Assembly (NCBI RefSeq): GCF_016464425.1
Contig: NZ_JADDKQ010000016.1
Span: 1-64,000, forward strand
Length of the DNA: 64,000 nt
Direction: 5' to 3'
Source of the DNA: Actinotalea solisilvae
Lineage (GTDB): Bacteria; Actinomycetota; Actinomycetes; Actinomycetales; Cellulomonadaceae
The notes below the pieces were generated by a model. The model was given only the letters and a program-made list of their open reading frames with translations, was not told the origin of the DNA and searched no databases. Positions 41,690 to 49,258 of this stretch are shown piece by piece; position 1 is the first letter of the stretch, and every line of letters begins with the position of its first letter. Made by a program: the position numbers and the translations under genes.

Positions 41690-43523
41690 AGAACAACGCG
41701 GGCGTTGCGGCGGCGCGGCTCGCGGGCAGCCGAGTCGCAATGCGCGCGACCGGCGGATCCGAGACCTTCGGCGGCGGGCCGCTCGCTGGATCGGCACGGT
41801 GCGTCAGGGCAGGCGGGGACGCCGACGCGGCACGCCTCGGTGGTGAGGGTCCTCGGTCGGACGCCCGGGCATCGGGTGGGGGCCGTCCCGCGGGCTCCCT
41901 CGCTCGGGCGGGGTCGCTCGCTCGGGCGGGGTCGCTCGCTCGGGTGGGCTCGCTCGCTCGGACGGGGTCGCTCACTCGCGCGGTCTCGCTCGCTCGCGCG
42001 GTCTCGCTCGCTCGGGCGGTCTCGCTCGCTCGGGCGGGGTTGCTCACTCCCGTGGGCTCGCTCTCCGTGGTGCCGCTGGGCCGTCGCCCGCCGGCAGGGG
42101 CGAGGGGCGGGCTTCCGCGATCGGCCGGCGCGTGGTCTCCGGCCCCTCGCTCCTGCGGGCACACGACGCTGCCGTCGGGACGCGTGAAGACGAAGCCGTG
42201 GTCGATCCGCGAGATCCGCAGGTCGAGCCGGTGGACGATCTCGTGGTGGTACCAGCACAGGAGCACGCCGTTGTCGACGGACGTGGCCCCGCCGCGCGAG
42301 AACCAGCGGATGTGGTGCACCTCGCCGAGCACCGGTGGAGCGGTGCACGTCGGGTAGCGGCAGTGGCGGTCGCGCGCGATGACCGCGCGGCGCAGGTGCT
42401 TGGTGTAGGTGCGCTCGGCCTGTCCGACGTCGAGCACCTGCCCGGCCGGGCCGAAGACGACGCGCGTGATCTCGCTGTCGCACGCGACGCGCGCGAGCAC
42501 GGACGCCGGCAAGGGCTCGCCAGCCTCGAGCTCGGCCGGGGCGAGGAGCGCGCGCGGCTCCGCATTGGCACCGGCACCGGCACCGGCACCGGCGTCGGTG
42601 CGAAGTCCCGGAACGTCGTCGGGGGAGGGCGCGCCGGACGGGGTGCGCGACGCTGCGTTCGCGGCCCGCTCAGCGAGCGCCTCCAGCGTCCCGTACGGCA
42701 CGAGCACGCTCAGGTGCGGCCGGACCTGCGCCCCCTGCCCGGACAGCCCGCGGTCGAGGACGAGCCGCGACAGGTCCGTCAGGGCGGCCGCGCGCCGCTG
42801 GTCGGGTGTCCGTTCGTCGTCGCGGGCCGGGACGCCGGCGACCGACCGCAGCGCCGTCTCGAGGACCGCACCGTGCTCGTGCGTGAGGAACCCGGTGAGC
42901 GCGAGCCCGTCGCGCCGGCGCGCGAGCACCAACGACTCGCGCGACACCGCGTCCGTGTGCTCGCGCTCGGCGGCTGCGCCGTCGACGGCGACCGCCCAGC
43001 GCCGGGCCACCTTGCGGAACTCGTCCACCGGCAACCGGCGCGCCTGCTCCACGAGGAAGGCCTCGTTGCGGTCCGCCTCCGCGCCCGTCAGCGCCGAGCG
43101 CCGCTGGGGCGAGCTCATCCCGACCTCGGCGATCGCGTCCGCGTGCCCCGCCGTGATCTGCCCGCTGACGACCGCCTCGCGCGCCGCGGGCAGATCCGCC
43201 AGCGCGCGCCCCAGCGTGAGCTCGCGCCGCGCCGCGCCGAACGCGACCCCCTCCCGACGGGCCGCCCAGCCGACCACCGTGCGGTCCGCACCGCCCACCG
43301 CCCACCGCCCGTCCGCCTCGACCGCGGCGAGGAGCGTCGCCGACGCCACCTGCACCTGGTCCCCGACGAGCCGCAGGACCCGGCGCGCACCCGCCGCGGC
43401 GGGTCCGTCGAGCTCCCGCAGAGGGAGCGAGGCGAGCGACGCGGCGTCCGCGGCCAGACGCGCGAGCAGGTCATCGAGCCCGCTCGCCGCCTCGCCGACC
43501 GCCGTACCGGTCACCACGCTCAA
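41688..43523 (-). CDS. DUF222/13E12-type HNH endonuclease domain protein with repeat tail
   Basis: A 611-residue protein. The N-terminal DUF222 region spans residues 10-340 (LDDLLARLAADAASLASLPL, VDEFRKVARRWA, LTGFLTHEHGAVLETALR). The HNH nuclease domain is near 410-480: RDRHCRYPTC, GEVHHIRWFSRGG, VDNGVLLCWYHHEIVH with Cys and His zinc ligands. The last 130 residues hold about nine RASETA/RASDPA-like hexapeptides and are disordered. The TTG start at 43523 has AGGAGG with 6-nt spacing; nearby GTG codons or an ATG at 43553 are alternatives. The family is repeated in many actinobacterial genomes and its target is unknown. Confidence 0.88.
   Translation of the reverse strand: MSVVTGTAVGEAASGLDDLLARLAADAASLASLPLRELDGPAAAGARRVLRLVGDQVQVASATLLAAVEADGRWAVGGADRTVVGWAARREGVAFGAARRELTLGRALADLPAAREAVVSGQITAGHADAIAEVGMSSPQRRSALTGAEADRNEAFLVEQARRLPVDEFRKVARRWAVAVDGAAAEREHTDAVSRESLVLARRRDGLALTGFLTHEHGAVLETALRSVAGVPARDDERTPDQRRAAALTDLSRLVLDRGLSGQGAQVRPHLSVLVPYGTLEALAERAANAASRTPSGAPSPDDVPGLRTDAGAGAGAGANAEPRALLAPAELEAGEPLPASVLARVACDSEITRVVFGPAGQVLDVGQAERTYTKHLRRAVIARDRHCRYPTCTAPPVLGEVHHIRWFSRGGATSVDNGVLLCWYHHEIVHRLDLRISRIDHGFVFTRPDGSVVCPQERGAGDHAPADRGSPPLAPAGGRRPSGTTESEPTGVSNPARASETARASETARASETARVSDPVRASEPTRASDPARASDPARAREPAGRPPPDARASDRGPSPPRRAASASPPALTHRADPASGPPPKVSDPPVARIATRLPASRAAATPALF
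41896..42060 (-). repeat. Tandem 18-bp repeats encoding hexapeptides
   Basis: About nine imperfect units of GCTCGCTCGGGCGGGGTC on the plus strand. On the minus strand they encode RAS(E/D)(T/P)A units in the HNH protein tail. The unit length of 18 bp keeps the frame, so copy number can vary without a frameshift. Confidence 0.8.
42566..42600 (-). repeat. Short CACCGG tandem repeat in HNH gene
   Basis: Four or more near-identical 6-bp units encode Gly-Ala repeats (DAGAGAGAGAN) between the DUF222 and HNH domains. Likely an unstructured spacer. Confidence 0.7.
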
Positions 43524-43725
43524 CCGCTTCCTCCTGGTTCGCCCCGCTTTCATACAAGTGTACGAACGCGGTCTGACACGGATCGGTTCTCCACAGGACG
43601 AGTTCTGGCGGGCCACCTCTCGGCCACGACGACCCGCCCGAAGGCCGACGACGTCCCGCCGGCGCGTCCGTCGCCGATCACGACGGCTCTTGCCGTACAC
43701 CTCCGCAGGCCCACACCCTGGTGGC

Positions 43726-43914
43726 GTGACCGACGAGCCCGAGACCCTGCCGGCCGGACTGGGCCGACCGGCGACCAGGGCCCTCGAAGCAGCGGGCTAC
43801 CGCTCGCCACGAGACCTGGACGGCGCGAGCGAGCGTGAGCTCCTCGCACTCCACGGCGTCGGTCCCCGGGCGATCACGGTCCTGCGCGAGCACGGCGTCG
43901 ACCTCACGCCCTGA
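43726..43914 (+). CDS. Small helix-hairpin-helix protein
   Basis: A 62-residue protein with LPAGLGRPATRALEAAGYRSPRDL and ERELLALHGVGPRAITVLREHGV. The second hairpin LHGVGPRA is a classic HhH DNA-backbone-binding loop. It resembles the small HhH proteins found widely in actinobacteria and the alpha-C-terminal-domain fold of RNA polymerase alpha. GTG is 6 nt after CACCCT, so leaderless. It is divergent from the HNH gene and convergent with the FAD oxidoreductase gene. Confidence 0.75.
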   Translation: MTDEPETLPAGLGRPATRALEAAGYRSPRDLDGASERELLALHGVGPRAITVLREHGVDLTP

Positions 43915-43937
43915 GCCACCGGCGGGGCTCTGCGCAC

Positions 43938-45248
43938 TCAGCGCGCAGCCGCCCCCGCGTGCCGGCTGGGGCGGATGTTCTGGTTGAGGTGGAAGACGTT
44001 GTCGGGGTCGACGGCGTCCTTGAGCGCGGTGAGCCGCGCGAGCGAGGCCGCCGGGTACGCGCGGCCGACGCCGGCGTCGCCGTCGTCGCTGAGAGCGTTG
44101 ACGTAGGCACCGCGCGCGAAGGGCGCGATGCCGCTCGCGCCCGCCCGGACCGTCGTCGTCCGGGTCGCGTCCTCGACGGGGTCCGTCCACCGGGCGGCGC
44201 CCACGTACTCGAACGCCGTGCCGCGGTGGCCGAACGCGGTCGCGTCGGCGGGGACGTCGGCGATCGCGCCGCCGTAGGTCTGCAGGCTCGCCGCCATGGA
44301 CGGGTCCTGGGCGAGGAAGGCCTCGATCGCCGCGTCCGGCAGCGCGGGGAGGTAGTGGCCCTTCCAGTAGCGGCGCTGCGCGTGGCCCTGCGGGGTGTCG
44401 CCGCAGGTCTGGAGCGCGAGGTAGGAGCGCTCGATCTCGCGCTGCTCGACGGGTGCACCCAGCGCCTCGAGTCCGCGGGCGAGCCCGCGACCCTCGTCCG
44501 GGTCCCCGACCCACACGAAGCCGAGCGTGACGACGCCGCCGGTGACCGTGGCCTCGAACGTCGCGCGGCGCGGCGCGGCCAGGGCCAGGTCCCGCCAGAG
44601 CGCCATCGCGCCCGCGGCTGCGGATGCCGGGAAGTCGAGCTCCACCGTCAGCGTCTCGGTGCCGACGTCGTGCAGCCGGAACTCGAACTCCGTCACGACG
44701 CCGAAGTTCCCGCCGCCGCCGCGCAGCCCCCAGTAGAGCTCCGTGTTCTCCGTCGCCGAGGCGCGCACGACGTCGCCCGATGCCGTGACCACCTCGAACG
44801 ACACCACGTTGTCGCAGGCCAGCCCGTGCGCACGGGCGAGCCAGCCCATCCCTCCTCCGAGGGTGAGGCCGCCGACGCCGGTGTGGGAGACGTTGCCGGC
44901 GGTCGTGGCGAGCCCGAAGGGCTGGGTGGCCGCGTCGAGCGCCCCGAGCAACGCGCCGCCCTGCACCCAGGCGCGCCGCCCCTCGGGGTCGACCCGCACG
45001 CCGCCCATCGGGGTCAGGTCGATCATCAGGCCGCCGTCCGGCACCGCGTGGCCGGCCACGCTGTGACCGCCGCACCGGACGCCGACCTCGAGCCCGTCGC
45101 GCCGCGCGAGGGCCAACGCGCCGACGACGTCGGCCGCCCCGCGGCAGCGGACGATCGCCGCCGGGCGCCGGTCGATCATCGCGTTCCAGACCCGACGGGC
45201 CTCGTCGTAGCCCGGCTCGTCCGGTCGCAGGATCTCGGGACCTCCCAT
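43938..45248 (-). CDS. FAD-binding oxidoreductase of the berberine-bridge type
   Basis: A 436-residue flavoenzyme. The N-terminal FAD-binding domain (residues 30-210) has VRCGGHSVAGHAVPDGGLMIDL, split as RCGGHSVAGHAV and DGGLMIDL, where the His of GGHS is the usual covalent flavin link. HTGVGGLTLGGGMGWLARAHGL follows. The second covalent Cys of bicovalent enzymes is missing (Gly/Val there). The C-terminal BBE motif is NVFHLNQNIRP. No signal peptide, so cytoplasmic. Substrate unknown; oxidation of sugars or secondary metabolites is usual. ATG chosen for family length. Confidence 0.92.
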   Translation of the reverse strand: MGGPEILRPDEPGYDEARRVWNAMIDRRPAAIVRCRGAADVVGALALARRDGLEVGVRCGGHSVAGHAVPDGGLMIDLTPMGGVRVDPEGRRAWVQGGALLGALDAATQPFGLATTAGNVSHTGVGGLTLGGGMGWLARAHGLACDNVVSFEVVTASGDVVRASATENTELYWGLRGGGGNFGVVTEFEFRLHDVGTETLTVELDFPASAAAGAMALWRDLALAAPRRATFEATVTGGVVTLGFVWVGDPDEGRGLARGLEALGAPVEQREIERSYLALQTCGDTPQGHAQRRYWKGHYLPALPDAAIEAFLAQDPSMAASLQTYGGAIADVPADATAFGHRGTAFEYVGAARWTDPVEDATRTTTVRAGASGIAPFARGAYVNALSDDGDAGVGRAYPAASLARLTALKDAVDPDNVFHLNQNIRPSRHAGAAAR

Positions 45249-45443
45249 GGGACACACGCCTCTCGTCGCAACGGACCGATGCGGGACGGACCCTCCGCCG
45301 TTGCAGAACTCATCGGCCGAAGGCCCGGCATCCGACCCGGCCTCCCGCTCACCGCCCGCCGGCAGCCGGCTGCCCCGTGCCTGCCGGCACCCCGCCGGTA
45401 GGGTCGCGCCAGGCGTCGTCGGCAGCGCCCGAGGAGGGCAGCG

Positions 45444-46661
45444 ATGGTCGAGGCCACGGGACGCCTGCCTCCGCCGTTCGGCCGGTACTGGGCGGCCGCC
45501 GCGACCAGCGCGTTCGGGACCGCGGTGACCGCAGTCGCGCTGCCGGTGCTCGTCGTCCAGGAGCTGGGCGCGACGCCGCTCGAGGTGGGGCTGGTCAGCG
45601 CCGCGCAGCTGGTCCCGTACGCCGTCGTCGGCCTCCTCGCCGGCGCGTACATCGACCGGTGGCGGCGCAAGCCCGTGCTCGTCGCGGCAAGCGTGGCGCG
45701 GGCGCTCGCGCTGGCCGCGATCCCCGTGCTGTGGCTGCTCGACGCCCTGCCCATCGGGGTGCTGGTCGTCGCGCTGCTGGTGTTCGGCGGGGCGTCGGTG
45801 TTCGGGTTCGCGGCGACGCAGTCCCTGCTCCCGCGGCTGGTGCCACGCACCCGGCTCGTGGAGGCCAACGCGCGGCTCGACCAGACCGACGCCACCGCCC
45901 AGACGCTCGGGCCGGCGGTCGGCGGTGCCCTGGTCGGGCTGCTCGGCGCCCCGGTCGCGATCATCGTGGACGCGATCAGCTACCTCGTCGACGCGGCGCT
46001 CGTGGCGAGCCTGCGGGTCGAGGAGCCACGGCCGCGACCCCGGCGCAGCACGCTGCGGGCAGAGATCCGCGACGGCCTGCGGTGGACCTACGGACACCCC
46101 ACCCTGGGCCCGCTCGCCCTCTCGACGCACGTCTGGTTCCTCGGCAACGGCGCCGCGACGGCCGCCCTGTCGTTGCTCGCTCTGCGGTCCCTGGGGTTCT
46201 CCGCCGCGGCGTTCGGGCTGCTGCTGGGCGCGTCCGGCGTCGCCAGCCTCGTCGGAGCGTCGCTCGCACCTCGGCTCGGCGACCGTCTGGGGCCCGGGCG
46301 GGTCGTCGTGCTGGCCCGGGCCGCCTACCCGGTCGCCTGGCTCCTCGTGGCCCTCGCCCCGGCGAGCGACGTCGGCGGCCCGCTGCTCTTCGTCGCCCTG
46401 GTCGTCCAGGGGCTCGCCGCCGGCGCGGAGAACGCGAACGAGATGGCGCTGTGGCAGTCGCTCACGCCGGACGAGCTCCTCGGACGCGTCAACGCGACCC
46501 GGCGGTCCGTCAACCGGACGGTCGCGGCAGTCGGCGCCGTCGGGGCCGGCGTCGCGGTGGGCTCGCTCGGCGACCGACCGACCCTGGCGGCCGTGGCCGT
46601 CCTGTTCGCCGTCGCGGCCGTCCTCGTCGCGCTCTCCCCCGTCCGGGCCGCGCGCGGCTAG
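45444..46661 (+). CDS. MFS transporter (drug-export type)
   Basis: A 405-residue protein with 12 probable helices. It starts FGRYWAAAATSAFGTAVTAVALPVL and has GAYIDRWRRKPVLVAASVARALAL, the loop 2-3 motif. LVEANARLDQTDATAQTLGPAVGG is typical of the MFS_3 enterobactin-exporter type (EntS-like). ATG has GAGGAGG 6 nt upstream, and TAGGGT lies about 40 nt before that. Substrate unknown. It ends before a long hairpin. Confidence 0.88.
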   Translation: MVEATGRLPPPFGRYWAAAATSAFGTAVTAVALPVLVVQELGATPLEVGLVSAAQLVPYAVVGLLAGAYIDRWRRKPVLVAASVARALALAAIPVLWLLDALPIGVLVVALLVFGGASVFGFAATQSLLPRLVPRTRLVEANARLDQTDATAQTLGPAVGGALVGLLGAPVAIIVDAISYLVDAALVASLRVEEPRPRPRRSTLRAEIRDGLRWTYGHPTLGPLALSTHVWFLGNGAATAALSLLALRSLGFSAAAFGLLLGASGVASLVGASLAPRLGDRLGPGRVVVLARAAYPVAWLLVALAPASDVGGPLLFVALVVQGLAAGAENANEMALWQSLTPDELLGRVNATRRSVNRTVAAVGAVGAGVAVGSLGDRPTLAAVAVLFAVAAVLVALSPVRAARG

Positions 46662-46728
46662 CGACCGCGGGCCGCAAGCGCCGTGCCGAGGGCACCACGT
46701 CGACCTGACCGCGCCGGACGACCCCACA

Positions 46729-46782
46729 GAGCGGAGCGTCGTGCCCGACACGCCAGCGTGTCGGACCCACGACGCTCCGCTC
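46729..46782. terminator. Long hairpin between MFS and acyltransferase genes
   Basis: Outer 15-bp perfect arms (46729-46743 and 46768-46782, GAGCGGAGCGTCGTG) plus an inner GACACGC/GCGTGTC stem around CA. It lies 4 nt from the acyltransferase stop and between converging genes; bidirectional terminator likely. Confidence 0.7.
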
Positions 46783-46785
46783 GTG

Positions 46786-47361
46786 TCAGGGGGTGGGGGC
46801 GGGGCGGGGGCCCTCCTCGCGGAGGTACGGGGTCGAGCCGCGGCCCGGGCGGACGCCCCGCTTGTCGGCGTAGAACGCGCGGATGACGTCCATGTCCGCG
46901 CGCACGTCGCCCGTGAGGCGGATCGTCGGGCCGACGCCGGTGGTGCGCGTCGGGCCGTCGATGAAGCCGAGCGTCACGGCGAGGCCGGTCGCGGTCGCGA
47001 TCCGGTAGAAGCCCGACTTCCAGTGGTCGGTCGGGCGGCGCGTGCCGTCCGGCGCGATGACCACGGCGAACGCGCGGTCGGCCTGGGCGTCGGCGGTGAG
47101 CCGCTCGACGAGGCCGCCCGCGCCCCGGTCGGTCTCGAGTGCGCCGAGCGCGCGGAGCAGCGGGCCGAGCGGCCACCAGAACAGCTCGCGCTTGACCAGC
47201 ACGCGGGGCGAGACGCCCGCGTTCCAGAGCACGAGCACGGTGAGGACGAAGTCCCAGTTGGACGTGTGCGGGGCGCCGATGAACACCCCGGTGCGCGGCA
47301 CGACGCCGACCGCACGCCACCCCGCGAGCCGGAGGACCAGCGCAGCCAGACGACGCCGCAC
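46786..47361 (-). CDS. Lysophospholipid acyltransferase-like protein
   Basis: A 191-residue PlsC-like acyltransferase. The HX4D block is GAPHTSNWDFV, followed by KRELFWWPLGPLLRALGAL and PDGTRRPTDHWKSGFYRIA. This subtype is common in bacteria as a 1-acylglycerol-3-phosphate or polyol acyltransferase; substrate unknown. The start is doubtful: GTG at 47361 fits family length but lies in a hairpin, while GTG at 47421 overlaps the DEAD-box stop and adds 20 residues. Downstream of the helicase gene on the same strand. Confidence 0.82.
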   Translation of the reverse strand: MRRRLAALVLRLAGWRAVGVVPRTGVFIGAPHTSNWDFVLTVLVLWNAGVSPRVLVKRELFWWPLGPLLRALGALETDRGAGGLVERLTADAQADRAFAVVIAPDGTRRPTDHWKSGFYRIATATGLAVTLGFIDGPTRTTGVGPTIRLTGDVRADMDVIRAFYADKRGVRPGRGSTPYLREEGPRPAPTP

Positions 47362-47389
47362 CCCGGCGGGCCGGGGGCCCGCCGGGGTG
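47359..47389. terminator. 14-bp perfect hairpin after DEAD-box gene
   Basis: CACCCCGGCGGGCC/GGCCCGCCGGGGTG around loop GGG. Its outer base pair includes the GTG start of the acyltransferase. It could terminate the helicase transcript or hide the acyltransferase start. Confidence 0.6.
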
Positions 47390-47410
47390 GCGTCCTGCTC
47401 AGGATGGGGC

Positions 47411-48988
47411 TCAGCGCCCACGGCGCCGGCCACCGCCCATCGACATCTCGACGGCGCCGCTGCGGCCCGAGCCGCCGGACGAGCCGGAGCCCGACGGTGC
47501 GACCCGGAACTGCGAGCCGGGCGCACGGCCCTGCGAGGACGCGGCGCGGCCGGAGCCGCCCGCACGGCCCGAGCGCGCGCCGCCGGCGCTGCGCGCGGGA
47601 CGCGACCCGCCCGCACCGGCCTGCGCCGCGGGCGCCGAGCCGACGTGCGTCTCGGCCGCACCACGCTCGCCGCCACCGCCGCCACGACGGCGACCGCGCG
47701 TCGAGCCGGACCCAGCCGGAGCCGACGTCGTGCCGGCACTGCCGCCCGAGCGGGCCGAGCGGCCGCTGCCGCCCCGGCGCGGGGCACCGGTACGGGCCTG
47801 CTCGAGGACCGGCGGCGCGGGCGTCACGAGCGGCGCGACCTCGCCGACCAGCGCCTCGAGCGCGGGCGCGCCCGGGCGCACGGGCTGGGGACGCGCGTCG
47901 ATCTTCGCGAGGCGCGTGAGCGTCCGGACGTCACCGGTCTCCTCCGGCAGGACGAGCGTGACGACGTCGCCGCCCGACCCGGCCCGGGCCGTGCGGCCCG
48001 AGCGGTGGAGGTACGCCTTGTGCTCGGCCGGCGGGTCGACGTGGACCACGAGCTCGACCTCGTCGACATGGATGCCGCGCGCCGCGATGTCGGTCGCGAC
48101 GAGCACGCGCACGCCGCCCGTCGAGAACGCCTCGAGGTTGCGCTCGCGCGCGTTCTGGCTGAGGTTGCCGTGCAGGTCGACGGCGGGGATGCCCGCGGCC
48201 GTGAGCTGCTTGGCGAGCTTCTTCGCCTGGTGCTTGGTCCGCGTGAAGAGCAGGCGCCGGCCCATGCCGGACGCCAGGTGCTGGACGACGGCACGCTTGG
48301 TCTCGGCGTCGCCCACCGTGAAGAGGTGGTGCGTCATCGCCGCGACGGGCGACTGCGCGCTGTCCACCGAGTGCGACGTCGGGCGGTCCAGGAACCGCTT
48401 GACGAGCTGGTCGACGCCGTTGTCCAGCGTCGCCGAGAACAGCAGGCGCTGACCGTTCGAGGGCGTCGCCGTGAGGATGCGCTTGACGCCGGGCAGGAAG
48501 CCCAGGTCGGCCATGTGGTCGGCCTCGTCGAGCACGGTGATCTCGACGGCGTCGAGCGTGAGCACCTTCTGGCCCATGAGGTCCTCGAGGCGGCCGGGGC
48601 ACGCGACGACGATGTCGACGCCGGCCGCGAGCGCGACCTCCTGACGGTGCTGGCTCACGCCGCCGAAGATCGTGGTGACGCGCAGGCCGGCCGCGTCGGC
48701 GAGCGGCTCGAGGGTCGCGGCGATCTGCGTCGCGAGCTCGCGCGTCGGCGCGAGGACCAGGCCGCGCGGACGGCGCGCCACGCGGCGTCCGCCGGTGAGC
48801 CGGGCGACCATCGGGAGGCTGAACGCGAGCGTCTTGCCGGAGCCGGTGCGGCCGCGTCCGAGGACGTCCTTGCCGGCCAGGGTGTCGGGCAGGGTCGCGA
48901 CCTGGATGGGGAACGGGTCGGTGATGCCGCGCTCGGCGAGCGAGCGGGACAGGGCCTCGGGCACGCCGAGGGAGGTGAAGCTGGGCAC
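47411..48988 (-). CDS. DEAD-box ATP-dependent RNA helicase
   Basis: A 525-residue DEAD-box protein of the RhlE/DeaD type. Q motif: FTSLGVPEALSRSLAERGITDPFPIQ, split as FTSLGVPEALSRSL and GITDPFPIQ. Motif I is GRGRTGSGKTLAF; Ia APTRELATQ; II VLDEADHMADLGF; III FSATLD; V ATDIAARGIHVDEV; VI HRSGRTARAG. The C-terminal 150 residues are Gly/Arg/Ser-rich (RGG-like) and likely bind RNA. GTG start with weak GGAAAGG. The leader of at least 100 nt carries twin GTGCGCACG direct repeats (about 49084-49101), which may be an operator or cold-regulated leader. Confidence 0.94.
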   Translation of the reverse strand: MPSFTSLGVPEALSRSLAERGITDPFPIQVATLPDTLAGKDVLGRGRTGSGKTLAFSLPMVARLTGGRRVARRPRGLVLAPTRELATQIAATLEPLADAAGLRVTTIFGGVSQHRQEVALAAGVDIVVACPGRLEDLMGQKVLTLDAVEITVLDEADHMADLGFLPGVKRILTATPSNGQRLLFSATLDNGVDQLVKRFLDRPTSHSVDSAQSPVAAMTHHLFTVGDAETKRAVVQHLASGMGRRLLFTRTKHQAKKLAKQLTAAGIPAVDLHGNLSQNARERNLEAFSTGGVRVLVATDIAARGIHVDEVELVVHVDPPAEHKAYLHRSGRTARAGSGGDVVTLVLPEETGDVRTLTRLAKIDARPQPVRPGAPALEALVGEVAPLVTPAPPVLEQARTGAPRRGGSGRSARSGGSAGTTSAPAGSGSTRGRRRGGGGGERGAAETHVGSAPAAQAGAGGSRPARSAGGARSGRAGGSGRAASSQGRAPGSQFRVAPSGSGSSGGSGRSGAVEMSMGGGRRRGR

Positions 48989-49258
48989 GATGAGGTCGCC
49001 TTTCCGGCGGTGGTGGTCGGGGCTCGCGGCGGCTGTGCTGGGCTCCTGCAGAGGGCAGGTCCCACCGGTGCTCCACGACGGAGGTGCGCACGGTGCGCAC
49101 GTCTCGACATCAAGTGTCTCACGGATCGACCCGGCACCGCCCGACGGGCGGGCGGCGCCCGCGCCGGCCTGGACCGCTCAAGACCGGCGCGGCCCTGCCG
49201 ATGGGGTCGTCGTACCGGGCGTCCTGCCCGGTCCCCCGGCCCGGAAGGCGACGTCGCC

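Noticed and set aside
41688-43523. Group II intron or homing endonuclease element
   Set aside because: The DUF222/HNH layout is a common chromosomal actinobacterial family; no intron structure or terminal repeats were seen.
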